From: CATOSK01 sp963665735
GTDB taxonomy: Bacteria; Chloroflexota; Dehalococcoidia; Lucifugimonadales; UBA3495
Direction of reading: 5' to 3'
Assembly (NCBI GenBank): GCA_963665735.1
Contig: OY762444.1
Location: forward strand, 1,860,001 to 1,924,000
Length of the DNA: 64,000 bases
The notes below the pieces were generated by a model, which was given only the letters and a program-made list of their open reading frames with translations, was not told the DNA's origin and ran no database searches. Shown piece by piece: positions 9,177 through 17,872 of the stretch. Within the stretch, counting starts at the first letter, position 1, and the number at the start of each line of letters is the position of its first letter. Both the position numbers and the translations under genes were made by a program.

Positions 9177-9205
9177 ATATTATGCGCTCCAAAGATGGTT
9201 GTCAA
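9177..9205 (-). promoter_or_regulatory. Strong sigma70-type promoter of the giant surface gene
   Basis: On the minus strand TTGACA (9205-9200), a 17-base spacer, then TAATAT (9182-9177). Transcription should begin near 9170, leaving a leader of about 50 bases before ATG 9120. This matches both consensus boxes and spacing closely and rules out the start at 9192. Confidence 0.7.
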
Positions 9206-9818
9206 GTATAAGATTTATTTGTCCTACAATCAGATAGTTAAACTTATTAACCATTCAACATACAGCTTGGTAATCAATACAACCGTGAATGATTCACAGG
9301 TAATTGGCTGTTTTAACGCACAAATGGCCCGTAAAACAGTTCGGATGATAAGCGTTTCCCGGTTCAACCGATTAACGGTTCAACGGCGCGTCGGCCCAAA
9401 ATGCCAGGGCCAGAGCTTACCGAATCAACGAAATTGCCGGCCAATTTCCCCAATTGCCGGGAAAAAGGCCGGCAATCGCCGGGAAAAGCCGGCCAATTCC
9501 CGGCAATTCCGGGACATTCCCGGCCCGATGCAGGCTAACCCCCTCCCCAACCCTCCCCCTGGCAGGGGGCGGGGTTTTTCTTTCCAGCCAAGAATTCACC
9601 CGTCCCACACCGTCATTCCCGCGAAAGCGGGAATCCAGAGGGCTGGGCGTAGAGCAGCTTTCCTGAAGGCAAGGATTCCTGGATTCCGGCCTACGCCGGA
9701 ATGACGGTAGAGGGCGGGCCATTGAAGGCAAATCGGGGATGATGTCGCCGGGGTTGCTTTATGGCCGGGCTGTGCTATGTTGTGTGCCAAACCGGATTAT
9801 GTTGGGAGAGCAGGAAGA
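9206..9818. repeat. Divergent intergenic region: AT-rich segment, CCGGCAATT-rich segment and REP elements
   Basis: 9206-9400 is unusually AT-rich with no ORF of note. 9432-9527 is a block of CCGGCAATT/GCCGGGAAAA-type words on both strands, able to form many alternative hairpins. 9551-9579 is one copy of the C-rich hairpin family (CCCTCCCCCT...GGGGG) followed by five T. 9607-9712 is a composite REP unit: two inverted hairpin elements (GCGAAAGC core, then a CCGG...CCGG core) around a spacer. The MmgE/PrpD promoter should lie just after it. Confidence 0.7.
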
Positions 9819-11162
9819 ATGAACGCAACGGAAGCGCTGGCCCAGTTTATCGTGGATACCAGGTATGACCGGCTGCCGGCCGAGACGGTGGACGCGGCCA
9901 AGGTCGCCATCCTGGACGGGGTGGCCAACGTACTGGCCGGCTCGACGCAGGAATTGGCGGACATCATCGGCGAATATACCCGCCGGCAGGGGGGAACGCC
10001 GGATTGCAGCGTCGTCGGTTGGGGATTCAAGACCAACGCGCCGGCGGCGGCCTTCGCCAACGGGGTCTTCGGGCATTGCCTGGACTACGAAATCCAGGGG
10101 TTCCCGCCGACGCATGGCACGTCGTCCTGCCTGCCCTCGGCCCTGGCCCTGGGGGAAACCCGCGGCGTCTCCGGGCGGACAATCATCGAAGCCTACGTTT
10201 TGGGCTGGGAAATCCAGGGCCGACTGCGGGCGGCATCGGCGGCGGCCTCCAACCCGGCCTTTCATCCGCCGGGGATGGTCGGCCCGCTGGGAGGCGCGGC
10301 GGCCAGCGCCAAGACCCTGGGACTGGATACGCGCCAGACCCAGATGGCGTTGGGAATCGCCGCCTCGCGCACCGGGGGACTGACGGCCAACACCGGAACG
10401 ATGGTCAAGGCGACGCATCCGGGCAACGCCGCCCGCATGGGCGCCGAGGCGGGGATTCTGGCGGAAATGGGTTACACCGCCAGCGACGCCGCCCTGGAGT
10501 CCCCCAACGGCTTGGCCCAGGCTCTTTTCCAGGGCAACGTGGATTGGGACGTGCTGACCGGCGGGTTGGGAGATTCCTACCGGCTGGTTAACCCCGGTTA
10601 CGACATCAAGCGGTTTCCGGCCCAGGTGTATATGCAGAACCCCATCGAGGCGGTGCTCAACCTGCGGCGCAACCACGGGCTGGAGGCGGACATGGTGGAA
10701 CGGCTGACCATCCACCGCCGGGGCCGGGGACATTCGGGGCCAATCCCCCGCAGCGGCCTGGACGGCAAGTTCAGCGTGGAATACTGCGCGGCGGCGGCGC
10801 TGCTGGACGGGAGGGTGGTCATTGACACCTTCACCGATGAACGCCGGTTTGCGCCGGACATGGAGGAAACTCTGGCGAAGATTGCCGTTGACCCTGACGC
10901 GCCGGATACCGGCGTGGTGCGGGTGACGGCCCGGTTGAAGGACGGGCGGGAAGTCAGCGACGAATGTCAGGGTTTCAAGGGTTCCGCCGGCAATCCCATG
11001 ACCCGCGAGGAACGGATGGAAAAGGTCTGGGACTGCATTGGCCGGGCGATGCCGCAAGCGGACTGCCAGCGGGCCTTAGAAATGCTGGAGGGTTTGGAGG
11101 ATGTGGAGAACATCGCCGAGTTGATGGGGATTCTGGGCCAGCCCAGCCCGGGGCGGGGGTAG
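9819..11162 (+). CDS. MmgE/PrpD family protein (first of three paralogues)
   Basis: 447 residues, full family length (about 450). It begins with the typical helical N-terminus (LAQFIVDTRYDRLPAETVDAAK...LDGVANVLAGS) and continues with the HCLDYE region, the small-to-large domain region THGTSSCLPSALALGE and the C-terminal conserved VTARLKDGR. Family members include 2-methylcitrate dehydratase and iminodisuccinate epimerase; the true substrate cannot be read here. The catalytic-site His/Asp region HCLDYE is present. Start ATG 9819 follows AGGAAG; the upstream in-frame ATG 9777 has no such site. The next gene is a molybdoenzyme 128 bases on, probably an independent unit. It is clearly paralogous to the genes at 41249 and 58957. 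Confidence 0.85.
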   Translation: MNATEALAQFIVDTRYDRLPAETVDAAKVAILDGVANVLAGSTQELADIIGEYTRRQGGTPDCSVVGWGFKTNAPAAAFANGVFGHCLDYEIQGFPPTHGTSSCLPSALALGETRGVSGRTIIEAYVLGWEIQGRLRAASAAASNPAFHPPGMVGPLGGAAASAKTLGLDTRQTQMALGIAASRTGGLTANTGTMVKATHPGNAARMGAEAGILAEMGYTASDAALESPNGLAQALFQGNVDWDVLTGGLGDSYRLVNPGYDIKRFPAQVYMQNPIEAVLNLRRNHGLEADMVERLTIHRRGRGHSGPIPRSGLDGKFSVEYCAAAALLDGRVVIDTFTDERRFAPDMEETLAKIAVDPDAPDTGVVRVTARLKDGREVSDECQGFKGSAGNPMTREERMEKVWDCIGRAMPQADCQRALEMLEGLEDVENIAELMGILGQPSPGRG

Positions 11163-11290
11163 GGGGTTAACGTCTCTTCCTTATATATAAGGAATAAAGG
11201 GAGTGCGCTTCGGGCTTGGCATGAAGGGGTTTGCGTTTGGATGGGCCGGGCGATAGCGAACGGCTTTGGCCGTTGGCGCAGTCTCGCGGT

Positions 11291-12475
11291 ATGGAACGTC
11301 GCCGTTTCCTCCAGTTGATGCTGGCCGGCGGCGCGGCGGCGGCCTTGGCTGCCTGCGTTGACAACCCCATCGCCACGCCCGAAGGTAACGCCACGCCGAC
11401 CGGGGATTCGCCGGGGGCTGTGTCCTGGTACAAAGACCCGTCGCCCTTCATCGTCCACGGCGAAAAGAGCCTGGAGGCCCGGCTGGAAAATATGCAGGGC
11501 CTGGTTACGCCCAACAAGTTCTTTTTCGTCCGCAACAACTCCGGCAGCCTGGCCTTGGATGCGTCAACCTGGCGGCTGCACGTTGAGGGCGACGCCGTTG
11601 CCAACCCCATGACGTTGACCTACGACGAAATCCGGCGGCTGCCCAGCCGGGCCTTGGTCGCCTACCTGGAGTGCGCCGGCAACCACCGGGCCATGTTCGA
11701 CCTGGTGCAGGGGCGAGAGGCGGAAGGAACCCAGTGGATGACCGGCGGCGTCGGCAACGGCGAATGGGTCGGCGTGGAACTGCGCGACGTGTTGACCCTG
11801 GCCGGCATCCAGGACAATGCGGTTAGCGTGCTGCTGGTGGGGTTGGATACCGAATCGCCGGAAGGGGGTTTCCGCCGGGTGATTCCGGCGGAAAAGGCGA
11901 TGCACCCGGATACGTTGCTGGCCTACGGCCTGAACGGGGAGGAACTGCCCCGGGATCATGGCTACCCGTTGCGCGCGCTGGCGCCGGGCTGGGTGGGCAG
12001 TTCCAGCGTCAAGTGGCTGGGGCGCATCGTGGTGTCCTCGCAGCTGCTTTGGACCCGCAACAACACCACGTCCTACGTGCTTATCGGGGAGGACTACCCG
12101 CCGGAAGGAGAGGCCAACGGACAGGTGGCGGAGGAGCAGAGCATCAAGAGCGCGCTGGCCCTGCCCTGGCCGGCCCAACTGCCGGCCGGAAGTAATCGCA
12201 TCTACGGCTATGCCCATTCCCCGGCGGGGCCGATAACCCGCGTGGAGTGGAGCCTGGACAGGGGCGCAACCTGGCAGGATGCGGAACTGGCCGGCCCGCA
12301 GATGCAACATTCATGGGCGCGGTTTCAATTCCTGTGGGACGCCGAGCCTGGGGAGCGAGTGCTAATGACCAGGGCCACCGACGCCGCCGGCAACACCCAG
12401 CCGGCAACCGTTCCCTTCAACGCCAAGGGCTACCTCTTCAACCAGCCCCTGCCCCACCCGGTCAGGGTGGTTTAG
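11291..12475 (+). CDS. Exported sulfite-oxidase-like molybdopterin oxidoreductase
   Basis: 394 residues. The N-terminus ERRRFLQLM followed by an Ala-rich hydrophobic stretch and LAAC (Cys22) reads as a twin-arginine signal with a lipobox, so it is probably exported folded and lipid-anchored. The molybdenum domain follows; the Mo-ligand cysteine is Cys128 in AYLECAGNHR, the hallmark of this family. The C-terminal part (YGYAHSPAGPITRVEWSLD, GATWQDAEL) is the Ig-like Mo-co dimerisation domain. Family knowledge: oxidation of sulfite or related sulfur or organic substrates in the periplasm. No cytochrome partner gene is adjacent, so the electron acceptor is unknown. ATG 11291 was chosen over TTG 11231 because the Tat signal then starts at the N-terminus. 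Confidence 0.85.
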   Translation: MERRRFLQLMLAGGAAAALAACVDNPIATPEGNATPTGDSPGAVSWYKDPSPFIVHGEKSLEARLENMQGLVTPNKFFFVRNNSGSLALDASTWRLHVEGDAVANPMTLTYDEIRRLPSRALVAYLECAGNHRAMFDLVQGREAEGTQWMTGGVGNGEWVGVELRDVLTLAGIQDNAVSVLLVGLDTESPEGGFRRVIPAEKAMHPDTLLAYGLNGEELPRDHGYPLRALAPGWVGSSSVKWLGRIVVSSQLLWTRNNTTSYVLIGEDYPPEGEANGQVAEEQSIKSALALPWPAQLPAGSNRIYGYAHSPAGPITRVEWSLDRGATWQDAELAGPQMQHSWARFQFLWDAEPGERVLMTRATDAAGNTQPATVPFNAKGYLFNQPLPHPVRVV

Positions 12476-12855
12476 GGCGGGGCGGTTTCCGCGGGTTGTA
12501 TCACCACACGCCCACCTTCCATTACTTCCACGTAGAGGCTGTAGCTTTCCATGAGGGCCATGCCCAGCAAAGGCGCGACGCCTATTGCGTCAAGCTCAAT
12601 GAATCGTGGGTTGCCGTCCCAGACCACCGTCGCACCGTAAACGTCATAGGCAACCGACGTACCGTCAGCCAGGGCCGACCGACTGCGGGTTACAAAGGGC
12701 AACTCTAACTCAGCCACCAGTTCCGGCGACAGGGTCAGATTTCCGCTATACCCCGTGTCTATAATGGCTTCTATTTCCCGTTCCCGACCCTCATGGTCTC
12801 TTACCTGGATGGTCACCACCGCCTCAAAAAAGCCGTTCACCAAGCCCTCAATCAC
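12472..12855 (-). CDS. Retropepsin-like (clan AA) aspartic protease
   Basis: 127 residues from GTG 12855. The single active-site motif IIDTGYSG is followed by a pepsin-like fold (LTLSPELVAELELP, then a hydrophobic-hydrophobic-G motif in PLLGMALM). Single-motif enzymes must dimerise to build the active site. The start GTG overlaps the stop of the upstream 88-residue gene as GTGA, and GGAGAG lies five bases before it, so the two are translationally coupled; the ATG at 12912 is not needed. The 3' end overlaps the molybdoenzyme end by four bases (convergent). Physiological substrate unknown; the partner protein is an obvious candidate for interaction or cleavage. Confidence 0.7.
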   Translation of the reverse strand: MIEGLVNGFFEAVVTIQVRDHEGREREIEAIIDTGYSGNLTLSPELVAELELPFVTRSRSALADGTSVAYDVYGATVVWDGNPRFIELDAIGVAPLLGMALMESYSLYVEVMEGGRVVIQPAETAPP

Positions 12856-13118
12856 TTGGCTCTCCAAAGGGAACTGCCCCCGAAAGTGCGCAGCGTCGGG
12901 TGTCCCACCCACACCAACCAGGAATCGGCGTCCGGGCGTCGAGCGCGTAAGCGTTCCGCGGCGGCAAGGACGCTGTCGCCGATGGCGTAGTCGCCACTGT
13001 CCACGTCAATGGCGACAAACTTGCCGTGATAATCCGCCTCAACCAGGGGGCGGATGTCCCTGTCGTATATTTCATCGCCGAGGCGTCCGGTTTCTTCCGG
13101 GGAACGGCGCAGCGTCAT
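12852..13118 (-). CDS. Small conserved protein coupled to an aspartic protease
   Basis: 88 residues, opening RRSPEETGRLGDEIYDRDI, then a segment GKFVAIDVDSGDYAIGD and a C-terminal DSWLVWVGHPTLRTFG. I recognise this pattern as a recurrent partner of small retropepsin-like proteases in Chloroflexota and Cyanobacteria, but know no function. GGGAGG precedes ATG 13118. The stop overlaps the protease start by four bases, so both form a two-gene operon. A toxin-antitoxin-like or substrate-protease relation is possible, without direct evidence. Confidence 0.7.
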   Translation of the reverse strand: MTLRRSPEETGRLGDEIYDRDIRPLVEADYHGKFVAIDVDSGDYAIGDSVLAAAERLRARRPDADSWLVWVGHPTLRTFGGSSLWRAK

Positions 13119-13341
13119 GGCGACCTCCCAGCTCCTTAAAGTTCTCTTCTAATGTGCAGGTGCTTACGATTGTTGTTTGTGGCTACAGATGGAGGCTGCG
13201 ACCCCCACCCTAACCCTCCCCCTGGCCAGGGGGAGGGGATTTTTTGGCGTCCTTAGACGCTTCGGCAAGCAGGAGAAGGGGCTAGATTCCCGCTTTCGCG
13301 GGAATGACGGTGGGTGACTTGCCGTTGTCACCCACTCATTT
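13119..13341. repeat. Intergenic C-rich hairpin and REP element
   Basis: Contains a copy of the C-rich hairpin (13214-13245, stem CCCTCCCCCT/AGGGGGAGGGG followed by a T run, terminator-like on the plus strand) and a REP hairpin with TTTCGCGGGAATGACGG at about 13289-13313. No gene seen. Confidence 0.7.
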
Positions 13342-13896
13342 TTACACGGGCAGTTTCGGTTCGTCGCCGTCGGGGGTGTCTATCTGGAAGGAGTTGGCGT
13401 TGAAGGCCAGGGTGGTGTAGTAGCCCATCAGGGTGGTCAGTTCGGTCAGGCCCAGGGCGCCGAACTGGTCCAGGGCGGCCTGGAATGTCTCATCGCTGAC
13501 CTTGTGGTCGCGGAAAAGCTCGGTGACGTAGTTGACCACGGTTTGCTCGTCGTCGGGCAGTTGGGGCAGCGGCCGGCCGTCGCGCAGGTTGTCAATGAAC
13601 TCGTCGCTGATGCCCTGCTCCCGGGAGCGGGCGGCGTGGGCGTGCCAGATATACTGGCAGTCCATGGTGCGGGCGGTCAGAATCATGGTCAATTCCTGCA
13701 ACTTCTTGGGCAGGGAGGACTCGTCCCGCAGGTAGTTGACCAGGCTGTTGGCCCGGCGGCGCATTTCGGGGCTGTTAATCATCACCGAACCGGGGCCGGC
13801 GGTGACAACGCCGCCGGTGTTGGCGGTTTCGTGGTCAAAGGCATCGCGCAGGTTTTCGGGAACCATGTCTCGCGTGACGTCGGGGGTTCGGGGCAT
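13342..13896 (-). CDS. Carboxymuconolactone decarboxylase (CMD/AhpD-fold) family protein
   Basis: 184 residues from ATG 13896, which has a perfect AAGGAGG upstream. The helical CMD fold is visible: LPKKLQELTMILTARTMDCQYIWHAH, then the second helix pair ALGLTELTTLMGYYTTLAF. Only one cysteine is present in the active region (MDCQYIWHAH), so it lacks the CxxC of AhpD and is unlikely to be a peroxidase reductase; CMD-type proteins with a single Cys occur in decarboxylase-like or unknown roles. Divergently arranged with the phosphotriesterase gene; the two share a promoter region of about 165 bases. Confidence 0.75.
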   Translation of the reverse strand: MPRTPDVTRDMVPENLRDAFDHETANTGGVVTAGPGSVMINSPEMRRRANSLVNYLRDESSLPKKLQELTMILTARTMDCQYIWHAHAARSREQGISDEFIDNLRDGRPLPQLPDDEQTVVNYVTELFRDHKVSDETFQAALDQFGALGLTELTTLMGYYTTLAFNANSFQIDTPDGDEPKLPV

Positions 13897-14060
13897 GGGT
13901 CGCCTCCTTATAGTAATGTTTTCCAGGACGGGGTTTGTCCGGCGGGACAAGGGCATGATAGCCGGCGGGGTGGATGGTGGCAACCGTGACCGGCGGCGGT
14001 ATTCATTGGGGAGATTCCATAATAGAATAGGCGGGCGATTTTTTGACCGGGAGAAGGGCG

Positions 14061-15018
14061 ATGGCAACGGTGAATACGGTTCTGGGGCCGGTGGATACGG
14101 CGGACTTCGGGTTTACTTTGAGCCATGAGCACGTTGGAACCAATGCGGCGGGGCTGCGCCATACCTACCCCGAATTTATTGACCGGGAAGGCATTGTCGA
14201 GCAGTCCACGGCGGCGATGAAAGAGGTTTACGACGAGGCGGGGGTGCGGACGATTATAGACGTAAGCACGTTTGACCTGGGGCGCGACGTGGAGATGATA
14301 CGGCGGGTGGCGGAAGGCAGCGGGATGCAGGTTGTGGCGGCCACCGGCAATCACCTGGCCGTGCCTCGGCCATTCGGCGACGTTTCGCCGGACGTAATCG
14401 CCGAGTTGTATGTCCGGGAAATTGAAGAGGGCATCGAAGGCACCGGCGTCAAGGCCGGCGTAATCAAGGTTGCCAGCGACCGGGGCGGCATTACCCCCCC
14501 CGCAAGAAGTGGTGTTGCGGGCGGCGGCCCGGACGCACAAGGCCACCGGCGTCCCCATTTCCACCCATACCTGGTCGCCGGAGCGCATCGGGGAGCAGCA
14601 GGTAGCCATCCTGGAAGATGAAGGGGTTGACCTGAACCGGGTTTACATCGGCCACAGCAACGACGATACCGACCTGGACTACCTGCTGGGCCTGCTCAAC
14701 AAAGGCGTCTGGCTGGGGCTGGACCGTTACCCCGGCGGGCTGGTGCCCGGCACGCCCGATTGGGAGCAGCGGACGGAGGTTGCCAAGCGGTTGATGGACG
14801 CCGGTTTTACCCATCGGATAATGCTTTCCCACGACTATTCGGTGCCCAAGGCGCGCCACGGGGCCGAAGTGCAGGAACAGCGGCGGCGGGCCAACCCGGA
14901 CGGCTACAACTTCATTCCCCGCTACGTGCTGCCCCGGTTGAAAGAGTTTGGGGTCTCGGATAAAGACATCCGGCAGATAACGGTGGACAACCCCCGCCGT
15001 TTCTTTGAGGGGGCTTAG
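14061..15018 (+). CDS. Phosphotriesterase-family metal hydrolase, interrupted by a frameshift in a poly-C run
   Basis: Two overlapping frames together give a full family member of about 318 residues. All metal ligands can be seen: H22 and H24 (SHEHVG), the carbamylated Lys in GVIKVAS, His in STHTW, His in GHSND, and Asp in LSHDYS. The frame changes at 14493-14500, a run of eight C; with seven C the protein reads ITPPQEVV and continues unbroken. So either the gene is a fresh pseudogene, the tract is variable, or the sequence has a homopolymer error. GGGAGAAGG precedes ATG 14061. Family knowledge: lactonases or phosphotriesterases; lactonase activity is the safer guess. Confidence 0.75.
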
Positions 15019-15068
15019 GCGGTTGGTGGGCGACGGGGGAACGCAATGCAGAGTTTCTTGGCCGGGCT

Positions 15069-15599
15069 GTGAATTACCTCCTGGAAAACTGGGGCAGCCT
15101 GGTGGGCGCCTTTGGCTTGGCTTTTACCATCGCAGGGGTAGCCATATCCTTTGCGGCGTTCCGGCGGGCCGGCAAGGCCAGGGACGCGGCCAGCGCAGCC
15201 GAGGCGGCCAGCAACGAAACGCGCTTGGCGATAACCAGCGTCCTAACAACGGTGGACTTGGAGCGGGCGATAAATTTAGTGCAGCGAGTGAAGGAGTTGC
15301 ACCGGGAAGGCCAATTGAGAGTCAGCCTGGCGTTGTATCCGACTCTCCGGGCCACGCTGGTTGACATTTTATCCAGGCACCCGGCGCTTACCCCGGAATT
15401 GAACCGGCAACTCCAGGAGTCTATACTCCGAGTGTCCCAGACGGAAAGGGAAATTACAACTGCGCTCCGTGGGGGCCCGGGCCCGGCGGTACTGGAATCA
15501 GTCAACGAGACACTGAACCAAGTCCAGGAACAATTGGAGATTTTGTCCGGTTCTATCAACCAATCGTGGGGGCAATCTTTCGGCGGGCCGAGCGAGTAG
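15069..15599 (+). CDS. Unknown membrane-anchored coiled-coil protein
   Basis: 176 residues, GTG start. One N-terminal membrane helix (LVGAFGLAFTIAGVAISFAAF) is followed by a positively charged turn (RRAGKARD) and a long Ala/Glu-rich helical region likely to be coiled coil (residues about 35-110), then a second helical segment with heptad-like spacing. I recognise no catalytic motif. It looks like a cytoplasmic helical domain tethered to the membrane. The next gene starts six bases after its stop, so the two form an operon and may work together. Confidence 0.6.
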   Translation: MNYLLENWGSLVGAFGLAFTIAGVAISFAAFRRAGKARDAASAAEAASNETRLAITSVLTTVDLERAINLVQRVKELHREGQLRVSLALYPTLRATLVDILSRHPALTPELNRQLQESILRVSQTEREITTALRGGPGPAVLESVNETLNQVQEQLEILSGSINQSWGQSFGGPSE

Positions 15600-15604
15600 A
15601 TAAA

Positions 15605-15940
15605 ATGGTCGCAAGTGAAGAAGTCGTCAAGAAGTTAATCGAAAAAACCAAACAAGAGAAGATTCGCTGGCTGAGTACGTCATCGGCCAATACCTTCATC
15701 GCGGTGGTGGGTCAATGGTCTCTGACCGTTTCGCTGCTGCTGGATTCATACGCCTACGCTAGTGTGCGCCTTCACATCGCGGACTGGAAAGCTCAACCCA
15801 TCGAAGAGTTCAGCGCGCCGGCCCACGGGGATGCCCCCATGACCCCCTTGCTGTACGAACTTCACCAGACTGCGAAAAGCATGGCTCTGGGAAGCGCTAC
15901 TCAACTGGACGACTTGATGGCGGAACTGGACCAGGTTTAG
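15605..15940 (+). CDS. Small unknown cytoplasmic protein, operon partner of the coiled-coil membrane protein
   Basis: 111 residues from ATG 15605; an in-frame start at 15566 would overlap the previous gene. It starts with a lysine-rich helix (EEVVKKLIEKTKQEKIRW), then a beta-rich middle (TFIAVVGQWSLTVSLLLD, VRLHIADWKAQPIEEFSAP) and a C-terminal helix (TQLDDLMAELDQV). No family recognised. The pattern of a helix followed by W-containing strands is seen in many small phage- or defence-associated unknowns, but this is not evidence of function. Confidence 0.55.
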   Translation: MVASEEVVKKLIEKTKQEKIRWLSTSSANTFIAVVGQWSLTVSLLLDSYAYASVRLHIADWKAQPIEEFSAPAHGDAPMTPLLYELHQTAKSMALGSATQLDDLMAELDQV

Positions 15941-16095
15941 CCGCCGGATGATTTTTGACCGGGCACATGATTCAGCCGGAAATCCCAATAATCAGCGCCG
16001 CTCCAAGGTGTAATGCCAAGTGGAATCCCGAATTTGTACCTCCCCTGAATATGGGTTGACTTGGCGAGCCAACAGCCGCCCGGCCCTGTAACCCC

Positions 16096-17580
16096 TTGCT
16101 TTCGACGTTAACGCGCAGTCCCCGATACCAATGGTATGCCTTTGGCGCAGTCGCCATAGGCACCTCTGGGTCGGTGGTGGACTATGGCAGCGTGGGCGTG
16201 GCTCTACCGTCCATCGCTACCCATTTCGGCGCCGACATTCCCACGGTGCAATGGGTGGTCATCGGGTTCGCCGTGACGGTTATCGCCCTGCTGCTGCCGA
16301 TGGGCCGGCTGGCCGACTTAATCGGCCTCAAGCGGGTCTATATCATGGGTTCCCTGGTGTTCATCGCCGGAGCGTTGGCGGCGGGAATGGCCCCCAGCCT
16401 GGCCTTCCTCGCGCTGTCCCGGGTGGCCCAGGGAGTGGGGGCGGCCATGACCCAGGGCACCGGCATGGCTATCGTAATTGCCGCCTTTCCGCCGTCGGAA
16501 CGGGGCAAGGCTATCGGGCTGATTATGACGATGGTGGGAGCCGGGGCCATCGCCGGCCCGGCCCTGGGCGGCGCGCTGGTGGATGCTCTGGGCTGGCGGT
16601 CGGTGTTCTACGCCAACATTCCCATCATGGCGTTGAGCGTGGCGACGGGAATGGCCGTGCTGCGGAACCACCGGGAGGATGCGGCCACCGGCGGCGCCGG
16701 CCGGGGCCGGTTCGACTGGCCGGGGGCAGCCATGTCTTCCGGCGCGCTGGTACTTTTCCTGGTTGCCATTACCAACGCCCACCGCGCCGGCTGGACCTCG
16801 CCGTTGATTCTGGCGGCGGGGGCCGGAGTGGTTGCGCTGTTGGCCGTCTTTGTCTGGTGGGAACTGCGCCGTCCCAACCCCATGCTGCAACTGCGTTTCT
16901 TCCGGCGGAGGAACTTCTCCCTGGGAGTGTCGGCCAACTTCCTGACCTTCCTGGGGTCTTCGGCGGTGCTGTTTATGACGCCCTTCTACTTGCAGAACGT
17001 CCTGGACTACAGCCCGCGGGTGGCTGGGCTGGCGATGGTGCCGGGCGCGCTCTGCATGGCCCTGGTGGGGCCGTTGAGCGGGCGGTTGTCGGACAGGTAC
17101 GGGTGGCGCAAGTTCACCGTGGGCGGGCTGTGCTTTTCGGCGGCGGGAATTTTCATCCTGTCCCAACAGACGGAAGGTTCGTCCCTGCTGGCGGTGGTGC
17201 CGGCGTTGACGCTGCAAAGCATCGGCATGGGTGTCTTTTACTCCCCCAACACCAGCGCGGCGTTGAGCGCCGTGGGTCGGGAATCCTACGGGGTGGTTTC
17301 CGGGTTCCTGAACCTGATCCGCAACGCGGGCAACGTCATCAGCATCGCCGCCGCCACCGCTATCGTGACGGCAACGATGGGGTCGTTGGGGTATGAGCCG
17401 AGCCTGGACGCCGTGCGGGGCGCGACGGTTTCGGGGGTGGAAATGGCCTTTACCGCCGGGTTGAAGCGGGCTTACCTGACGATGGTGGGCTGCGTGTTGG
17501 TGGCGATGTTCATTTCCGCGCTGCCATTGCACCGGGCGGCGGCGCCGGACAGAAGGGCAGAGTCGGCGGAGGACGGGTAA
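16096..17580 (+). CDS. MFS transporter of the DHA2 (EmrB/QacA) type, 14 membrane helices
   Basis: 494 residues with about 14 hydrophobic helices. MFS motif A follows helix 2 (GRLADLIGLKR), and the proton-antiporter motif C region AGAIAGPALGG is present in helix 5, both typical of drug:H+ antiporters. Start is uncertain: the frame opens with TTG 16096 (LSTLTRSPRYQWYAFGAVAIG), and no ATG lies between this and helix 1, so TTG is accepted although the ribosome site is weak. Substrate unknown; exporters of this class move cationic drugs or metabolites. No TetR-like regulator is adjacent. Confidence 0.85.
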   Translation: MLSTLTRSPRYQWYAFGAVAIGTSGSVVDYGSVGVALPSIATHFGADIPTVQWVVIGFAVTVIALLLPMGRLADLIGLKRVYIMGSLVFIAGALAAGMAPSLAFLALSRVAQGVGAAMTQGTGMAIVIAAFPPSERGKAIGLIMTMVGAGAIAGPALGGALVDALGWRSVFYANIPIMALSVATGMAVLRNHREDAATGGAGRGRFDWPGAAMSSGALVLFLVAITNAHRAGWTSPLILAAGAGVVALLAVFVWWELRRPNPMLQLRFFRRRNFSLGVSANFLTFLGSSAVLFMTPFYLQNVLDYSPRVAGLAMVPGALCMALVGPLSGRLSDRYGWRKFTVGGLCFSAAGIFILSQQTEGSSLLAVVPALTLQSIGMGVFYSPNTSAALSAVGRESYGVVSGFLNLIRNAGNVISIAAATAIVTATMGSLGYEPSLDAVRGATVSGVEMAFTAGLKRAYLTMVGCVLVAMFISALPLHRAAAPDRRAESAEDG

Positions 17581-17872
17581 AGGGGGACGACCCCCATCCC
17601 AACCTTCCCCCTGGTAGGGGGAAGGGGTATTCCAGTTTTCATTCCTCGCCTTTTCATGTCATTCTGAGCAACGCGAAGAATCTAAAATTCTTGCCTTAAC
17701 CAACCCTGCCCTGACCATAGCCGAAGGGGCGTCTTGCCCGAAGAATTTTAGACCCTTCACTTCGTTCAGGGTAACAACCAAAAGACAAGGGTAAAGACGG
17801 CGGGTTGGTGGACAAGGCGGGGTTGCCGTGCCAGTATTGGGGAAACGCCGGGCCGAGGATTGAGCGGTTAAG
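17581..17872. repeat. Intergenic C-rich hairpin and dispersed hairpin elements
   Basis: 17603-17627 is a C-rich hairpin copy (CCTTCCCCCT/AGGGGGAAGG) right after the MFS gene. 17657-17775 holds the element pair ending in TCATTCTGAGCAACGCGAAG and CTTCACTTCGTTCAGGGT facing each other. The last 100 bases hold the promoter region of the restriction-modification gene, with no clear boxes. Confidence 0.7.

Noticed and set aside
9121..9192. Longer N-terminus of the giant surface protein from ATG 9192
   Set aside because: Lies upstream of the -10 box of a near-consensus promoter, so it would not be transcribed.
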